A DNA stretch of 64,000 nt from Porphyromonas sp. (GCA_022772085.1 JALFBN010000005.1:102637-166636); one strand, 5' to 3'. Positions 35,538 to 45,910 are shown, counted from the stretch's first letter. Notes: a model not told the origin generated them from the letters alone. Program-made: numbers and translations.

Positions 35538-38468
35538 CTACTTTCTAATACGGTGAGTGCTGCGTCCTAAAGTTCCATCGAGGACAATGAGATAGGTTTG
35601 ACCTGCAAGAAGCTCCTCAACGGAGATCTGAGCCCCCGGGTGAGATACTTTCTTGACGAGTTGTCCATCCATTGTGTAGATAGAGAGAAGAGAGACGTTT
35701 TCGCTACCATTGATGTGCAGGAGAGCATCTTGTCCAATCTCGGTGGGGAATACATTGGGCATTGCTATTCCCGGCATTATCTCTTCGTTTCCGGTGTATA
35801 CCCCCTCTTCGTATTCTACTTCTACATCATACCGATCGCTTTCACTGCCATTGGGTACGGTTAATTCACGCTCTTTTGTGCGACCAATCTCTTGTCCATT
35901 TTTCTTGATCACATATGCTTTGATGGCGGGGAAGGGTGATACTCTCTTACCGGTGGTGAAGATGCTTTGATTGTCGTTACTTGAAGAGGCTTTTCTGACA
36001 TTGCTCACGAGGAGACTGATCGCCAGATAACCTTTAGATAAAACATTGAAAGTCTCCGGAAGTTGGCTTTCTCTGAGATATGACAGATCGCCTTTCCCCA
36101 AATCCACAATGGTGATACCGTCGACATACGAACGAAGGACATCGTTTGCATATCGATTGTAGCTTACGATCGGTGCATTGGATTCGTTTGGTACAGATAC
36201 TCCTGCATACAATATTTTTTCGTTGTCGATCTGGATGGGAGTGTTTAGCATTACAGTGATCCATTCTCCCGGCTTCCAAGATTTCGGGATAGTAACTGAT
36301 TGGGATACCACCTTGCTCTTTTCTTTTGATGTCTGAACAAATACTTTGTACGAACCTTTTTCTTCTGCAGGTATGAATCGAACAGCATGTACATACACCG
36401 GATTATTGTTTGATCGCATGGCGTCTGTCGGATACTTGCCTGCAATGGTTACTTCACTTGGAGTAGGGAGATTCTCAAATACAAGTTGTTTTGCTATGGA
36501 GAGAGGCTTGTAATCCGATACATCTTTGGAGGGAGTTCCGAAGAGGGTTACCTCTTGGAAGTTGTAGGGTTGATTCCACGTAAGGCGAACTCCATTACCT
36601 TCTTTCTTTACACCGGTAATAGGTACCCACTTGCTCCGAGGCCCTACGAAGATACTTTGTACTACCCAGTCGGTTTCTGCATAGTTCTCCTTTTTATTTG
36701 AGGTGGATTGTATGGGAGTCCCGTATTCAAAGCGAGCTTGTACGGCATAGAAGATTGTTCCGTTATTGTCCTTCTCAGCTTCCGCGATTGGTTCGGAGAA
36801 TTCGTTGGTATCCACTTTCTTCTTTGTGGACTCTTTGCCATTGCGCATGATGTTGTACTTGACTGTCCAACCATCGGCAAGGTGATCCCTGGAAATGGGA
36901 GTCCAAGTTACCTTGAGATTACTACCCTCGCGAGTGATCGTAACGCCCTCCACACTGGGCAGTGGACGGAGTGTTTGGTTTTTATTTTTCCAAGTACCTG
37001 CGAGTTTGATGGCTGTTCCGTTGTTTTTTGGATCCAAGTATCTTGCCATTTCCGTCTTGGGATCATTGGGATTTTTGAACTTGTCCCAATGGTAAGCCAA
37101 TCTTCCGTAGAAGTTGGTGCTGGATTGGCAACGACCACCACCACCCGTAAGGGATCCTACGACCAATTTCTCCTGATTCCAAAGAGAAGAGCCGGAAGAT
37201 CCTCCTTCGGCTTCTCCTTTTTCAAAGTAGAAAAAGAAGTGTGCATTGTCGGCACTTTTTACCCCCTTGGTCTGTGTATTCGATCTGTTGTCCCATGTTT
37301 TGATGGTCACGCCTCCCATAAAGGAGCTATTATATACGGAAATCTTTTTGGCATCACCTGCGGGATGGTGCATCCCTACTCCATTTGTAGGTATTGCCTC
37401 TGACCGATCCCATCCGTTATAATAAACACGATACGCATCCGGGATCATTTGATCCAATTCGAGTAGAAGTCCATCGGATTGTCCGTCAATGGGGAGAAAT
37501 GCGCGGATGGAGCATCCAACCATGGTACGTACATTATTACGAGTTATGGCTATACTCCCGTTACTGCTTTTAGGCTTCTCGTAGTGGAATGTAAAGATCC
37601 ACTGTTTGAGGTCTGACTCCTGAGTCTGGATGGTTTTGCCCGAACCATCGCAGTGTGCTGCCGAGAGGATGTAAGGTTTGTAGTCCTCAGCAGTATTGTT
37701 GAGGAGGTTGCCCGAACATACACTCACGAACTTTCCTTTGCGCATGATCATCTGTACGACTCCCGCTTTTTGCTCTTGCCATTCACTGCCTTCGTTACTA
37801 TTGACGTTGTAGGCACAGTTGTCATGAGCCATGTCCTCCCCGGGGTCTTTGGTGTTATTTGCTTGAGTAAAAAGATGCCCAACGGCAGATATCAATATTG
37901 AAGGCATCTCTTTGCTGTTGATCGTAGGTTGATACTCCATGATGGCTACCGATCCGGGTAGCGGAGAGGTTGCAAAAGCTCCGTGGGAGGGGTGAGTCTC
38001 ATGAGTGAATTTGCCAAGTACGGTTTCATGATCAGGTGTATAGATATAGAGCTCGCCTCCGTCTTTGGGAATAAAAAAATCGTCATAGTAGAGGACATTG
38101 GAGCGCGCCCCCTTTGTGTCGATCACAAGTCGATAAACCACCAAGCCATTGTCCAGTGTAATGCGTTCAGCATCCCGAGCAAAATCAATATTTGTATCAA
38201 TTGCTTGACCAATAACTAAGGGTTTTACATGAAGTTGATTGACATCCCACTGGTTGGTGGTACGTACGTCATCAGTGTTGAAGTTGGGTAATATCTTGAT
38301 GACCTTAGAGCCGGATATCGAGCGTAGCGCATTGGCACTACGTACCGGTTGGCTAAAGCTGGCAGGCTCCCCTCCGAACGAAATCTGTGCCGAGGCAAAC
38401 AGAGAGGTCGAAGCTACGAGTGCAGCACCAATCAGAGCTTTAGTAAGCAGGTTTTTGGGTTCTTTCAT
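35538..38468 (-). CDS. Lysyl-endopeptidase-like S1 serine protease with type IX tail
   Basis: 976 residues from ATG 38468, chosen over the frame start at 38537 because it opens a signal peptide (MKEPKNLLTKALIGAALVAS..., cleavage near ASAQ). The trypsin-like domain carries His272 (SAAHC), Asp332 (SDGLLLELD) and Ser425 (GGSSGS), in the arrangement of Achromobacter-type lysyl endopeptidases. A propeptide-like region of about 200 residues precedes it. Fibronectin-type and jelly-roll-like segments follow (TWTPISRDHLADGW; LFGTPSKDVSDYK). The end (LLSIYTMDGQLVKKV ... GQTYLIVLDGTLGRSTHRIRK) is a type IX sorting domain. Expected to be a secreted or surface endopeptidase supplying peptides to enzymes such as the S46 DPP; P1 specificity is inferred from the family only. 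Confidence 0.88.
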   Translation of the reverse strand: MKEPKNLLTKALIGAALVASTSLFASAQISFGGEPASFSQPVRSANALRSISGSKVIKILPNFNTDDVRTTNQWDVNQLHVKPLVIGQAIDTNIDFARDAERITLDNGLVVYRLVIDTKGARSNVLYYDDFFIPKDGGELYIYTPDHETVLGKFTHETHPSHGAFATSPLPGSVAIMEYQPTINSKEMPSILISAVGHLFTQANNTKDPGEDMAHDNCAYNVNSNEGSEWQEQKAGVVQMIMRKGKFVSVCSGNLLNNTAEDYKPYILSAAHCDGSGKTIQTQESDLKQWIFTFHYEKPKSSNGSIAITRNNVRTMVGCSIRAFLPIDGQSDGLLLELDQMIPDAYRVYYNGWDRSEAIPTNGVGMHHPAGDAKKISVYNSSFMGGVTIKTWDNRSNTQTKGVKSADNAHFFFYFEKGEAEGGSSGSSLWNQEKLVVGSLTGGGGRCQSSTNFYGRLAYHWDKFKNPNDPKTEMARYLDPKNNGTAIKLAGTWKNKNQTLRPLPSVEGVTITREGSNLKVTWTPISRDHLADGWTVKYNIMRNGKESTKKKVDTNEFSEPIAEAEKDNNGTIFYAVQARFEYGTPIQSTSNKKENYAETDWVVQSIFVGPRSKWVPITGVKKEGNGVRLTWNQPYNFQEVTLFGTPSKDVSDYKPLSIAKQLVFENLPTPSEVTIAGKYPTDAMRSNNNPVYVHAVRFIPAEEKGSYKVFVQTSKEKSKVVSQSVTIPKSWKPGEWITVMLNTPIQIDNEKILYAGVSVPNESNAPIVSYNRYANDVLRSYVDGITIVDLGKGDLSYLRESQLPETFNVLSKGYLAISLLVSNVRKASSSNDNQSIFTTGKRVSPFPAIKAYVIKKNGQEIGRTKERELTVPNGSESDRYDVEVEYEEGVYTGNEEIMPGIAMPNVFPTEIGQDALLHINGSENVSLLSIYTMDGQLVKKVSHPGAQISVEELLAGQTYLIVLDGTLGRSTHRIRK

Positions 38469-38581
38469 TTGTATTCTTGTTTTGATAGTTCTCGTTACGC
38501 TTTCAGACTGCCCGCGAAGGTATGGATTTCTTGTCAAAGAGATATTAAAAGGGTGTTAAACGTAAATTTAATGCTAGAGGA

Positions 38582-38714
38582 GGCAGGAAAATACTTACTT
38601 CGGACTGAAGACCTCTAGCCCTGTATTTTTAATATTCTTGCCCTAGAGGATCTTGCATACAGGGCTGGACTTTTTATGCTCTTGGGCAAAAGTCCTTTGT
38701 CTACAAATCTGCCC
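38582..38714 (+). repeat. Intergenic element copy 3
   Basis: The shared core GCCCTGTATTTTT at 38618-38630 runs into TAATATTCTTGCCC (38630-38643). An inverse copy GGGCTGGACTTTTT (38662-38675) and CAAATCTGCCC (38704-38714) follow. This fills most of the 362-base gap between two type IX cargo genes; no gene is seen in it. Confidence 0.5.
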
Positions 38715-38763
38715 AAAAAAAGCCCTCCCGATCACCGCTTATAGGTGGGGTGATCAAGGAGGG
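38715..38763 (-). terminator. Terminator after the 38831 gene
   Basis: Arms CCCTCC-GATCACC (38723-38736) and GGTGATC-GGAGGG (38749-38763) form a long stem with a small bulge, followed on the minus strand by seven Ts (the A-run at 38715-38721). Confidence 0.85.
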
Positions 38764-38830
38764 ACTGGAGAGTGGGAATACCTCTTAAAGGAGACTTCCC
38801 CAAGGCGTCAGATTATGCCTTTCCGAGAAC

Positions 38831-41800
38831 TTAACGCTTCTCGATGACGAAGGGTTTGTAACCGCTATTCGCACGATAGAGACGTACAACGTAGCGACCT
38901 GCGGGGAGTGTACTTACATCGATACGATCGGATGCTTGTCCTTGGGCTACGAGTGCACCATCAAGTGAGAAGAGGCTGTAGCTTTGGTATTCGCCTTGTA
39001 CGTATAGTGACTCCGTAGCGGTAGTGGGGTAAACGATGAGGTCGCCATCAGCAACCAATTCTTCGATTGCTGTCAGGTTCTTGCCCAAGAGACGTACCAC
39101 CTTGGATTCGGCACCACGAGTTTGTACGAGCAACATCCCTGCGACATCTTTCTTAGAGTCGCTCTTAAATCCTACCGCAACGGCACCTCCTTCTTTGGGG
39201 AGTTGGAATTCTTTCATGATGAAAGTACTCTTGAGACGAGAGGGGACCAGAGTGAGTGTTACAGGGTGCGTTGCATTTTTCGTTGTAACGTTGAAAGCCT
39301 GAGGGGTTGCCTTTTGACCGGGATAGAACTCAAAGGTGAGCATATCTTGATCAAGAGCAATAGAAGGCAGATTGTCACGACCGAATGTTACATCATCGAT
39401 CATGATGTTAAGACTGGTCTTATTGCCACCTACGGGGCTATCGAACGAAAATCCTACATGGAAGAGGTCGTCGAGACTGATACCTTCGATCTTGGAGAGA
39501 TCGATGTAATAGTCGAACCAAGTATCGGGCTCTACATTAACTCCTAAGGGGACGTGCTTCGTGAGATCTATATAGTGCGATTTTGCATTATCGGCTTTCT
39601 CCTCGATCAGGTAAAGACCGAATTGCTCCTTACCATTTTCGATGGGGTTGCGGAATTGCATACGGAAGGTGAGGACCTTAGACTTCGCCTTTTTGTACGA
39701 AAGGGTGGGGGAGAGGAGCCAAGTTGTATGAGGACGATCATCTTCGCGACCATAGGCTAGGAAAGAGATCTGTGCTACCTCATTTTCAACCATTGTTTGT
39801 GCTTTGTCCTTTTGCTCCCATGCATAGAAAGGACGCTCTGCCTTGAGCATGAGGTTTTGCCATCCGGGGATGCTCAAAATGCGTGTATGACGATAGCCCG
39901 TGAAGGTCTCGTTGAGGAGGGGAAGAGCTTCATTGTCCGCGTTCTTGATCATCGCGTTTTCGATCTTGTCGAACGACTCACGCTCACTCTCCTTGTAGGG
40001 AAGGAAAGCTACCTCTTCGAGTTTGGTTTCTGTTGCACCATTGATAAAACGAACAAGTACGGGGCGTTTGATGCCGAGGGTGAAGGTGCCGTTTTGTGCT
40101 TGATTAGCCTTGGTCCAATGACCTCCACCATCTATTGAGTATTCCAGCGTGAGTTGTGTAGTGGCAGGCTTCACAGCTACAGTATTGACGCCATTGGCAA
40201 GTACTTCGTCGTAATAGAGTTTCCCTTGCGCCTTGAGCATAATCTCTTGAGCTTTGTTCCAAGTACCGTCGAGATACCAATAGCCTTGGTCGAATTTATG
40301 GTAGTTCTTCCATACTTCTCCCTTGAAGCGTGGGTCTTTTGCGTTGTCTGCAGAGAAGCGTTCCGCGATGAGATCTCCATTGCTCTTCTTACATACACCC
40401 TTGAGGTTAAGTACGAGATCGTCCGCCATAGGAGAACTGATTGTAAGGGTTGCCGTGTACTCGCCCTCAGTCTTAGGAGCAAAGGTTACTTTTACGGGAC
40501 CATTATAGAGTTTCCCTGAAGGAGCATACCAGAATAATGCCTTATCAATGCGGAATGCTCCATTGGCTTTTTGGTCGATGGCTAGTTTTACATCCGTGAT
40601 CGCCCCTGTGATATTGAACTCCAGAGTTTGTTCTTGTGTTTTACCTGGTTCGGCAACCATCTTGGCAACGGTCTCGGGTGTTTTTAGTTTGATCGTAGGA
40701 GGTTCTTTGGGATCGATGAAAAAGGCCGTGAATATGAGCATGCCTTGATCGCTGTCGCTACCGCCTTTGAAAGCAATGTTGTAGGCTCCCGACTTGTCCA
40801 TGTAGTATGCCCCTTTTTTTGTTGGGGTTACTTGCAGTTTGGTTGCGATGGTTTGGTCCTTTTCTACCTTGGTGAAGTCTTTGAATTTGAAGACCTTCTC
40901 AACATCTGTTCCGTTTAGTACAGGTTCAATGGATGCACCAAGGTGTTTGGTTTGCACGGCAATGGGGTATTCTTCTGTTTCACCCACCTTACCATAGATG
41001 GTTCGGTATTGGGGTAGCATGGTGACGAAAGGCTTCATGATGCCTTTGTTGTCGAGACAAGTAAGGCTGAAGTCATCCACAAAAACCTTGCTCTCAGGAG
41101 CAACTTCCAGTGCAAACTCAAATTTTACAGCACCCTTAGGACATACTGTGCGGAACTTGAATGTACCATAGGCTTTAGCACGACCGAAGAAGAGTTCCGC
41201 ATTATTAAGAAGACCCTTTTCTTGCGTTTGTATTTCATTCCCTTGGGCATCGAGCCATTTACAAGCAAGGCGGAAGGGGCCCGACTGGAGTGTGCTCTCT
41301 ACCGTTTGGTAATGGATCAATCCTTCGAGTTCGTTGCCTTCACGGACTACCTTATTACCTGCTTCGCCTGCTTTATTAAGATCAATTACTTGTTTAATGA
41401 AGCCGGTTTCGTTCTTTGCAGTGGTGATACCCACACCGAATTGACTACTGGAGTTGTAACGTTCGCTACCTTCGAGTTTGCTGATTGTACCGTTGGTTTG
41501 CCAATGGGTAGGTTTGTTACCCGTAAATTCGTAGAAGAAATTGTCTTTGAGCACCTCAAACTCTTGTTCCGTTGGTTGCGAAGGCGTTACACTTCCGCCC
41601 CCTGGGTTACTTCCCGTTGCTTTAGCCGAGAGTTTTACTTCAGCGGTTTTTCCATCGGCAACAAATCGGAGAGTTGCTTTCTTGTCACCTGCTGTTTTTC
41701 CGGTAAAAGTGACCTTTACCTTGCCTCCTGCAGCGGTGAGAGCTGTTGCATCGTAGGTAAATTCTCCCTCAGAGTCACCTATTTTCGTTACCGTAATTGC

Positions 41801-42523
41801 TTTGGAGAGGTTCTTGGCAAAAACCGTAACCTCTTTTACATAGCTCGGAGAGCCTACGGCATTCTCGTAGAAATCGAGTTCCTCGGGAGATGCTGAGATA
41901 TAGGGCTCGGTAGTACCGGCGTCCCCTATTACGATGTTCCTGAGAAGATAGTTTGCCAAATTGGCTTTGTCTCCCTCTGCAAAAAAAGCAAGAAACCCAA
42001 CTCCCGAGAGGTCGCTTGAGAGGGTAACATCTTTGGCTTGCCAAGAGGAACTTGTGTATTCCTTAGCTCCTTCTACCGTCGTTACTTCTTTTAGGACCTT
42101 CCCGGTCTTATCTATGATTTGAATCTTTAGGGGCTTTGGACTGCCTTTATACCCTTGGTTGGTATAGTCAAAAGATAGCTTTTTCCCCTTAATGGCATCA
42201 AGTTTTAGAGCCGGAGATACGAGGTAAGAAGAGAAGGAGGCTTTCAGCCCAAATTGAGTCCCCGATAGCTTGAAATGATTATCGGCATAGGGTGCCATCC
42301 AATAAGCTACAGTGCTATTCGATAGGGATTTCCATGTCCCGGTCGTTTTGTCTAACGCTGCCTTATAATCCTTCTGTATCGCTAACGAGGATTGAGGTGA
42401 TGCGTCGGAGAGGTCTCCCCATTTGATCTCCGGTGTCGTCTGTGCCTGTGAGGGGAGATTCCACCCTAGAGCTGCCGCAATGAGTATAACCAGTGTGGCA
42501 ATGGTCAAGTTTTTTCTTTTCAT
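38831..42523 (-). CDS. Large choice-of-anchor-type surface protein with type IX tail
   Basis: 1230 residues. Signal peptide MKRKNLTIATLVILIAAALG..., cleavage near SQAQ. The body is beta-rich: jelly-roll 'choice-of-anchor' type segments (KLSFDYTNQGYKGSPKPL; LTFRMQFRNPIENGKEQFG; NIMIDDVTFG) alternate with ASPM/Hydin-like beta-sandwich segments (AVGSPSYVKEVTVFAKNLS ... KVTFTGKTAGDKKATL; YPIAVQTKHLG). The last 75 residues (GDLIVYPTTATESLYVQG ... GRYVVRLYRANSG) are a type IX sorting domain. No catalytic motif seen. Carbohydrate or protein binding at the cell surface is plausible but unproven. Confidence 0.85.
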   Translation of the reverse strand: MKRKNLTIATLVILIAAALGWNLPSQAQTTPEIKWGDLSDASPQSSLAIQKDYKAALDKTTGTWKSLSNSTVAYWMAPYADNHFKLSGTQFGLKASFSSYLVSPALKLDAIKGKKLSFDYTNQGYKGSPKPLKIQIIDKTGKVLKEVTTVEGAKEYTSSSWQAKDVTLSSDLSGVGFLAFFAEGDKANLANYLLRNIVIGDAGTTEPYISASPEELDFYENAVGSPSYVKEVTVFAKNLSKAITVTKIGDSEGEFTYDATALTAAGGKVKVTFTGKTAGDKKATLRFVADGKTAEVKLSAKATGSNPGGGSVTPSQPTEQEFEVLKDNFFYEFTGNKPTHWQTNGTISKLEGSERYNSSSQFGVGITTAKNETGFIKQVIDLNKAGEAGNKVVREGNELEGLIHYQTVESTLQSGPFRLACKWLDAQGNEIQTQEKGLLNNAELFFGRAKAYGTFKFRTVCPKGAVKFEFALEVAPESKVFVDDFSLTCLDNKGIMKPFVTMLPQYRTIYGKVGETEEYPIAVQTKHLGASIEPVLNGTDVEKVFKFKDFTKVEKDQTIATKLQVTPTKKGAYYMDKSGAYNIAFKGGSDSDQGMLIFTAFFIDPKEPPTIKLKTPETVAKMVAEPGKTQEQTLEFNITGAITDVKLAIDQKANGAFRIDKALFWYAPSGKLYNGPVKVTFAPKTEGEYTATLTISSPMADDLVLNLKGVCKKSNGDLIAERFSADNAKDPRFKGEVWKNYHKFDQGYWYLDGTWNKAQEIMLKAQGKLYYDEVLANGVNTVAVKPATTQLTLEYSIDGGGHWTKANQAQNGTFTLGIKRPVLVRFINGATETKLEEVAFLPYKESERESFDKIENAMIKNADNEALPLLNETFTGYRHTRILSIPGWQNLMLKAERPFYAWEQKDKAQTMVENEVAQISFLAYGREDDRPHTTWLLSPTLSYKKAKSKVLTFRMQFRNPIENGKEQFGLYLIEEKADNAKSHYIDLTKHVPLGVNVEPDTWFDYYIDLSKIEGISLDDLFHVGFSFDSPVGGNKTSLNIMIDDVTFGRDNLPSIALDQDMLTFEFYPGQKATPQAFNVTTKNATHPVTLTLVPSRLKSTFIMKEFQLPKEGGAVAVGFKSDSKKDVAGMLLVQTRGAESKVVRLLGKNLTAIEELVADGDLIVYPTTATESLYVQGEYQSYSLFSLDGALVAQGQASDRIDVSTLPAGRYVVRLYRANSGYKPFVIEKR

Positions 42524-42554
42524 AGATTCTGTTTCTTTACTTTTATACCAGATG

Positions 42555-42562
42555 CAAAGGTA
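42555..42562 (-). promoter_or_regulatory. -7 promoter element for the 38831 gene
   Basis: Minus-strand TACCTTTG, a perfect TAnnTTTG, 31 bases ahead of ATG 42523. Confidence 0.5.
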
Positions 42563-42679
42563 ATTGTTTTGAACAGATCATATACATTGCTTGGATAGGC
42601 TGACGCGGTAGAGATATTCAAATATTCTGTGTTATGCTATGGATCGAGCTAATAGGATAAACTTTGACAGCTAAGACAA

Positions 42680-42745
42680 TGCCCATCCCACTTTTTTTAG
42701 AGCTTCTGCTGAAACTTTTTGTATATCAGTCCTGTGTTTTTTTGT
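42680..42745 (+). repeat. Intergenic element copy 4 (degenerate)
   Basis: GAAACTTTTTG (42711-42721) followed by the core variant TCCTGTGTTTTTTT (42730-42743), in the same order and spacing as copy 6. It occupies the 350-base gap between the 38831 gene and secDF, which otherwise holds only the promoter and terminator noted here. Confidence 0.4.
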
Positions 42746-42796
42746 AAATCTTGCAATGGTATCGGAAGTACAGCTCTTGACTTTTGGAACTGCAGG

Positions 42797-42834
42797 AAAA
42801 AAAAGAGTCCCTCACCTCCTAAAAGGCAAGGGAC
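42797..42834 (-). terminator. Terminator after secDF
   Basis: GTCCCT (42807-42812) and AGGGAC (42829-42834) form the stem; the minus strand continues TCTTTTTTTT. An ATTTTT on the plus side makes it look partly bidirectional. Confidence 0.75.
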
Positions 42835-42873
42835 CTATTTTTAAGTGAGATTAAAGCAACCTCTACACGATTT

Positions 42874-45861
42874 TTATTTCGTTGTAGGGTGATTCTTCCC
42901 TCTGCGCTTCGACCAAATCATATAAGCGATAGGAGAGGCGACAAACAGCGTACTATACGTACCTATAATAACTCCTAACAAGATTGCGAATGTGAAGCTC
43001 TTCATAGAGGCACCGCCAAAGATGAAGATGATGAACATTACCAAGAATGTTGTTAGTGAGGTGTTCAACGTACGAGCTAGTGTACTGTTAAGTGCATCAT
43101 TCATTGTCGTGTACGGATCTCTATTGGGGAAGTTCTTGATCGTTTCACGTACACGGTCAAATACTACCACGGTATCATTGATAGAGTATCCGATGATGGC
43201 GAGAATAGCCGCAATGAAGTTTTGATCTAATTCCATTGTGAAGGGCATGATACGCCAAAGCAGAACGTACAAAGCAATGATGCTGAGCGTAGTTACCGTT
43301 ACCGAAGCGAATGCCCCGAGTGAGTATGAAACGTGACGGAAGCGGAGCAAGATATAGGCAGCCATAAAGATCAAAGCCAAAACGACGGCAATGAGAGCCT
43401 TACGTGCAATATCGTGTGACATACTGGCACTTACCTTTTGAGAACTTACGATACCCGTTGATAGGAATGTGTCTCTATCAGGAGCACTCTTGTAGAGAGA
43501 CTTTGTATTCTCGAAAAGGATCGTGTTAATTTCATCTTCCACTTCGGCCGTATTTTCATCAACTTTGTAGTTGGTTGCAACACGTACCTGCGTCCCTTCG
43601 GATCCGATTGAGGTAACAACTAATTTGTTTTCCAAAGGAGTGCTGAGCACATTGCGTACCTCTGCTACCTGTACAGGCTTATCGAATTCAATCACATAGT
43701 TACGACCTCCGGAGAACTCGATACCCATATTCAATTTCAAAGTGAAGAGTCCTACGATACCTGCGATGATCAAGACACAAGGTACAGCGATACCCAATTT
43801 ACGCTTGCCGAGGATATTGAATTTGGGATCTACCAATAGATTCTTGGAGAATGCCGTTGTGTAGGTTACCTTGCTCATCTTACCCTTCTTATCAAGGGCC
43901 TCAACAACAATACGGGTGAGGAACACGGCTGTAATGAACGATGCGATAAGACCGATCATCAGTGTGGTGGCAAAACCCTTGATAGGACCTGTACCCACGA
44001 TGAAGAGGATCGCAGCGGTGATTATGGTCGTGATATTGGAGTCGAAAATGGCAGAGAAAGCATTTCCATAACCATCCGCAATAGCGCGAGTCATGGACTT
44101 GCCTGCACGGAGTTCTTCCTTGATGCGTTCAAAGATGAGCACGTTGGCATCCACGGCCATACCGAGTGTCAGTACAAGCCCTGCAATCCCCGAGAGAGTC
44201 AGTACTGAGTGGAACGATGCCAAAATACCAAGAGTGAAGAAGCTATTGACTATCAGTGCAGCATCGGCTACAAGACCGGGGATTAGTCCGTAAATAAGAC
44301 ACATATACACCATGAGGAGTACAAGTGCAACGAAGAAGGAGATCACTCCCGAACGGATTGATTCTTCCCCAAGCGTCGGACCTACCACATTCTCTTGTTC
44401 GATCATTACGGAGGCTTCCATCTTACCCGAGTTGAGTACGTTGGCAAGGTCAGTCGTCTGTTCTACTGTGAAGTTCCCCGAGATCTCAGAGCGTCCTCCT
44501 GTAATTTCGCTAGTAACGTTTGGGGCAGAGTATACCACACCATCAAGCACTACGGCAATAGATTTGCCGATATTGTCTTTTGTCAGGCGAGCCCATTTGC
44601 GAGCACCTTCTTCGTCCATGGTCATGTTAACGATAGGACCCTTGTTGGCGATACCTTGGCTTACTTCGCTCTTGGCTCCCGTCACAACATCTCCAGAGAG
44701 ATCGGGATCTCCATTGCGATTACCACGGATAGCATAGAGTTCGTAGATATCGGTTTCTTTTTTCGTTTGAGGATCTACATAGGGATCGTTGCCCCAAAGG
44801 AGCATGAGGTCTTCACGGATGAACCCACGTTCGTGTGCCACTTCAAGCATACTATCGATAGTTGCACGGTTGGCATTGCGAGCCATCCCGACTATCGTGC
44901 CTCTATTGACAACCTGCAAGAGGTCGAAGAGCTTTTCGCCACCTTGAGCCTCGAGTTTTTTGTCCATGCCAGCTACAGCATTCTTGGCCTGTTGCTCTTT
45001 AGCTTTTGCGGAGTCGGCATTAGCAACTTCAGTTGCAGGCGTAGTCTCTTGTTGTTGGGTCGTATCGGCAACTTCTGCAGCAGGTGTTTCTACAGTCTCC
45101 GGGGCACCCGCAAGAGCTGCAAGCCGTTCGTTGGCAGTAGCAAGGTCGCTCTGTACATCTGCGTAAGTATAAGTGCGCCAGAATTGGAGGTTGGCACTCT
45201 GTTGGAGAAGTCCACGTACACGTTCGGGTTCCTTCACTCCCGGGAGCTCCACCAAGATGCGTCCTTCGCCTTCGATCTTTTGGATGTTGGGAGAAACAAC
45301 TCCAAAGCGGTCGATACGGGTACGCAGTACGTTGATAGAAGCCTCTGAGGCACTTTCGTATTTTTCTTTGAGGATTTGGATGACTTCCTCATTGGTGCTA
45401 CGAGCGGAGATTTGCTCGCGCAAGCTACCATTTCCAAATACAACGGCGAGTTGCCCTTGGGGGGCGAGTGCTTTATATTCAGCGACAAATTTGTCGATAA
45501 AGTCTCCTGAACGGGTGCTTTTCACCGCATTGTCCAACGCTTTCAAGAACTGAGGATCCTCGTTTTTACCTGACAAGTTGCGGAGAAGATCCTTTGCATT
45601 GAGGCGAAGTACGACGTTCATCCCGCCCTTAAGGTCGAGACCAAGACCAATTTGTTGCGTACGTGCTTTTTTGAGGGTGTACCCAAACCAAACCTTTTCG
45701 TTGGCCATAGAGTCTAGGTAGGCCTTACCATCTTGGCCTGCTGCTGTAAGTTCCTCGGCATGCTTTTCATAGTGTTGCACCACCGGGGTAAAAGACAGGT
45801 AGTAGGCACAGATAACGGCTAAGGCTGTCGTGATAAAAATCACAAATCCTTTGTTCTGCAT
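42874..45861 (-). CDS. secDF: SecDF protein-export membrane protein (SecD-SecF fusion)
   Basis: 995 residues. SecD half: N-terminal membrane segment, 'GLGLDLKGGMNVVLRL', periplasmic P1 domain with 'EGEGRILVELPGVKEPERVR', then a block of membrane helices. SecF half begins with 'LGIAVPCVLIIAGIVGLF' and 'NMGIEFSGGRNYVIEFD' and ends with a second helix block. Fused SecDF is the rule in Bacteroidota. It uses the proton gradient to pull proteins through SecYEG. A Glu/Ala/Thr/Gln-rich insert (PETVETPAAEVADTTQQQ) lies in the SecD periplasmic domain, at about residues 255-290. Its neighbour rsmH is 149 bases upstream. Confidence 0.96.
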   Translation of the reverse strand: MQNKGFVIFITTALAVICAYYLSFTPVVQHYEKHAEELTAAGQDGKAYLDSMANEKVWFGYTLKKARTQQIGLGLDLKGGMNVVLRLNAKDLLRNLSGKNEDPQFLKALDNAVKSTRSGDFIDKFVAEYKALAPQGQLAVVFGNGSLREQISARSTNEEVIQILKEKYESASEASINVLRTRIDRFGVVSPNIQKIEGEGRILVELPGVKEPERVRGLLQQSANLQFWRTYTYADVQSDLATANERLAALAGAPETVETPAAEVADTTQQQETTPATEVANADSAKAKEQQAKNAVAGMDKKLEAQGGEKLFDLLQVVNRGTIVGMARNANRATIDSMLEVAHERGFIREDLMLLWGNDPYVDPQTKKETDIYELYAIRGNRNGDPDLSGDVVTGAKSEVSQGIANKGPIVNMTMDEEGARKWARLTKDNIGKSIAVVLDGVVYSAPNVTSEITGGRSEISGNFTVEQTTDLANVLNSGKMEASVMIEQENVVGPTLGEESIRSGVISFFVALVLLMVYMCLIYGLIPGLVADAALIVNSFFTLGILASFHSVLTLSGIAGLVLTLGMAVDANVLIFERIKEELRAGKSMTRAIADGYGNAFSAIFDSNITTIITAAILFIVGTGPIKGFATTLMIGLIASFITAVFLTRIVVEALDKKGKMSKVTYTTAFSKNLLVDPKFNILGKRKLGIAVPCVLIIAGIVGLFTLKLNMGIEFSGGRNYVIEFDKPVQVAEVRNVLSTPLENKLVVTSIGSEGTQVRVATNYKVDENTAEVEDEINTILFENTKSLYKSAPDRDTFLSTGIVSSQKVSASMSHDIARKALIAVVLALIFMAAYILLRFRHVSYSLGAFASVTVTTLSIIALYVLLWRIMPFTMELDQNFIAAILAIIGYSINDTVVVFDRVRETIKNFPNRDPYTTMNDALNSTLARTLNTSLTTFLVMFIIFIFGGASMKSFTFAILLGVIIGTYSTLFVASPIAYMIWSKRRGKNHPTTK

Positions 45862-45902
45862 CTGTTATTTACTATTATATCAATTACTTTTTTTCATGAC
45901 CG

Positions 45903-45910
45903 CAAAGTTA
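45903..45910 (-). promoter_or_regulatory. -7 promoter element for secDF
   Basis: Minus-strand TAACTTTG, a perfect TAnnTTTG, 41 bases ahead of the secDF ATG and after the rsmH stop; supports independent transcription of secDF. Confidence 0.5.

Noticed and set aside
44395..45348. 317-codon plus-strand frame opposite secDF
   Set aside because: Antisense shadow of the SecD half; no family resemblance.
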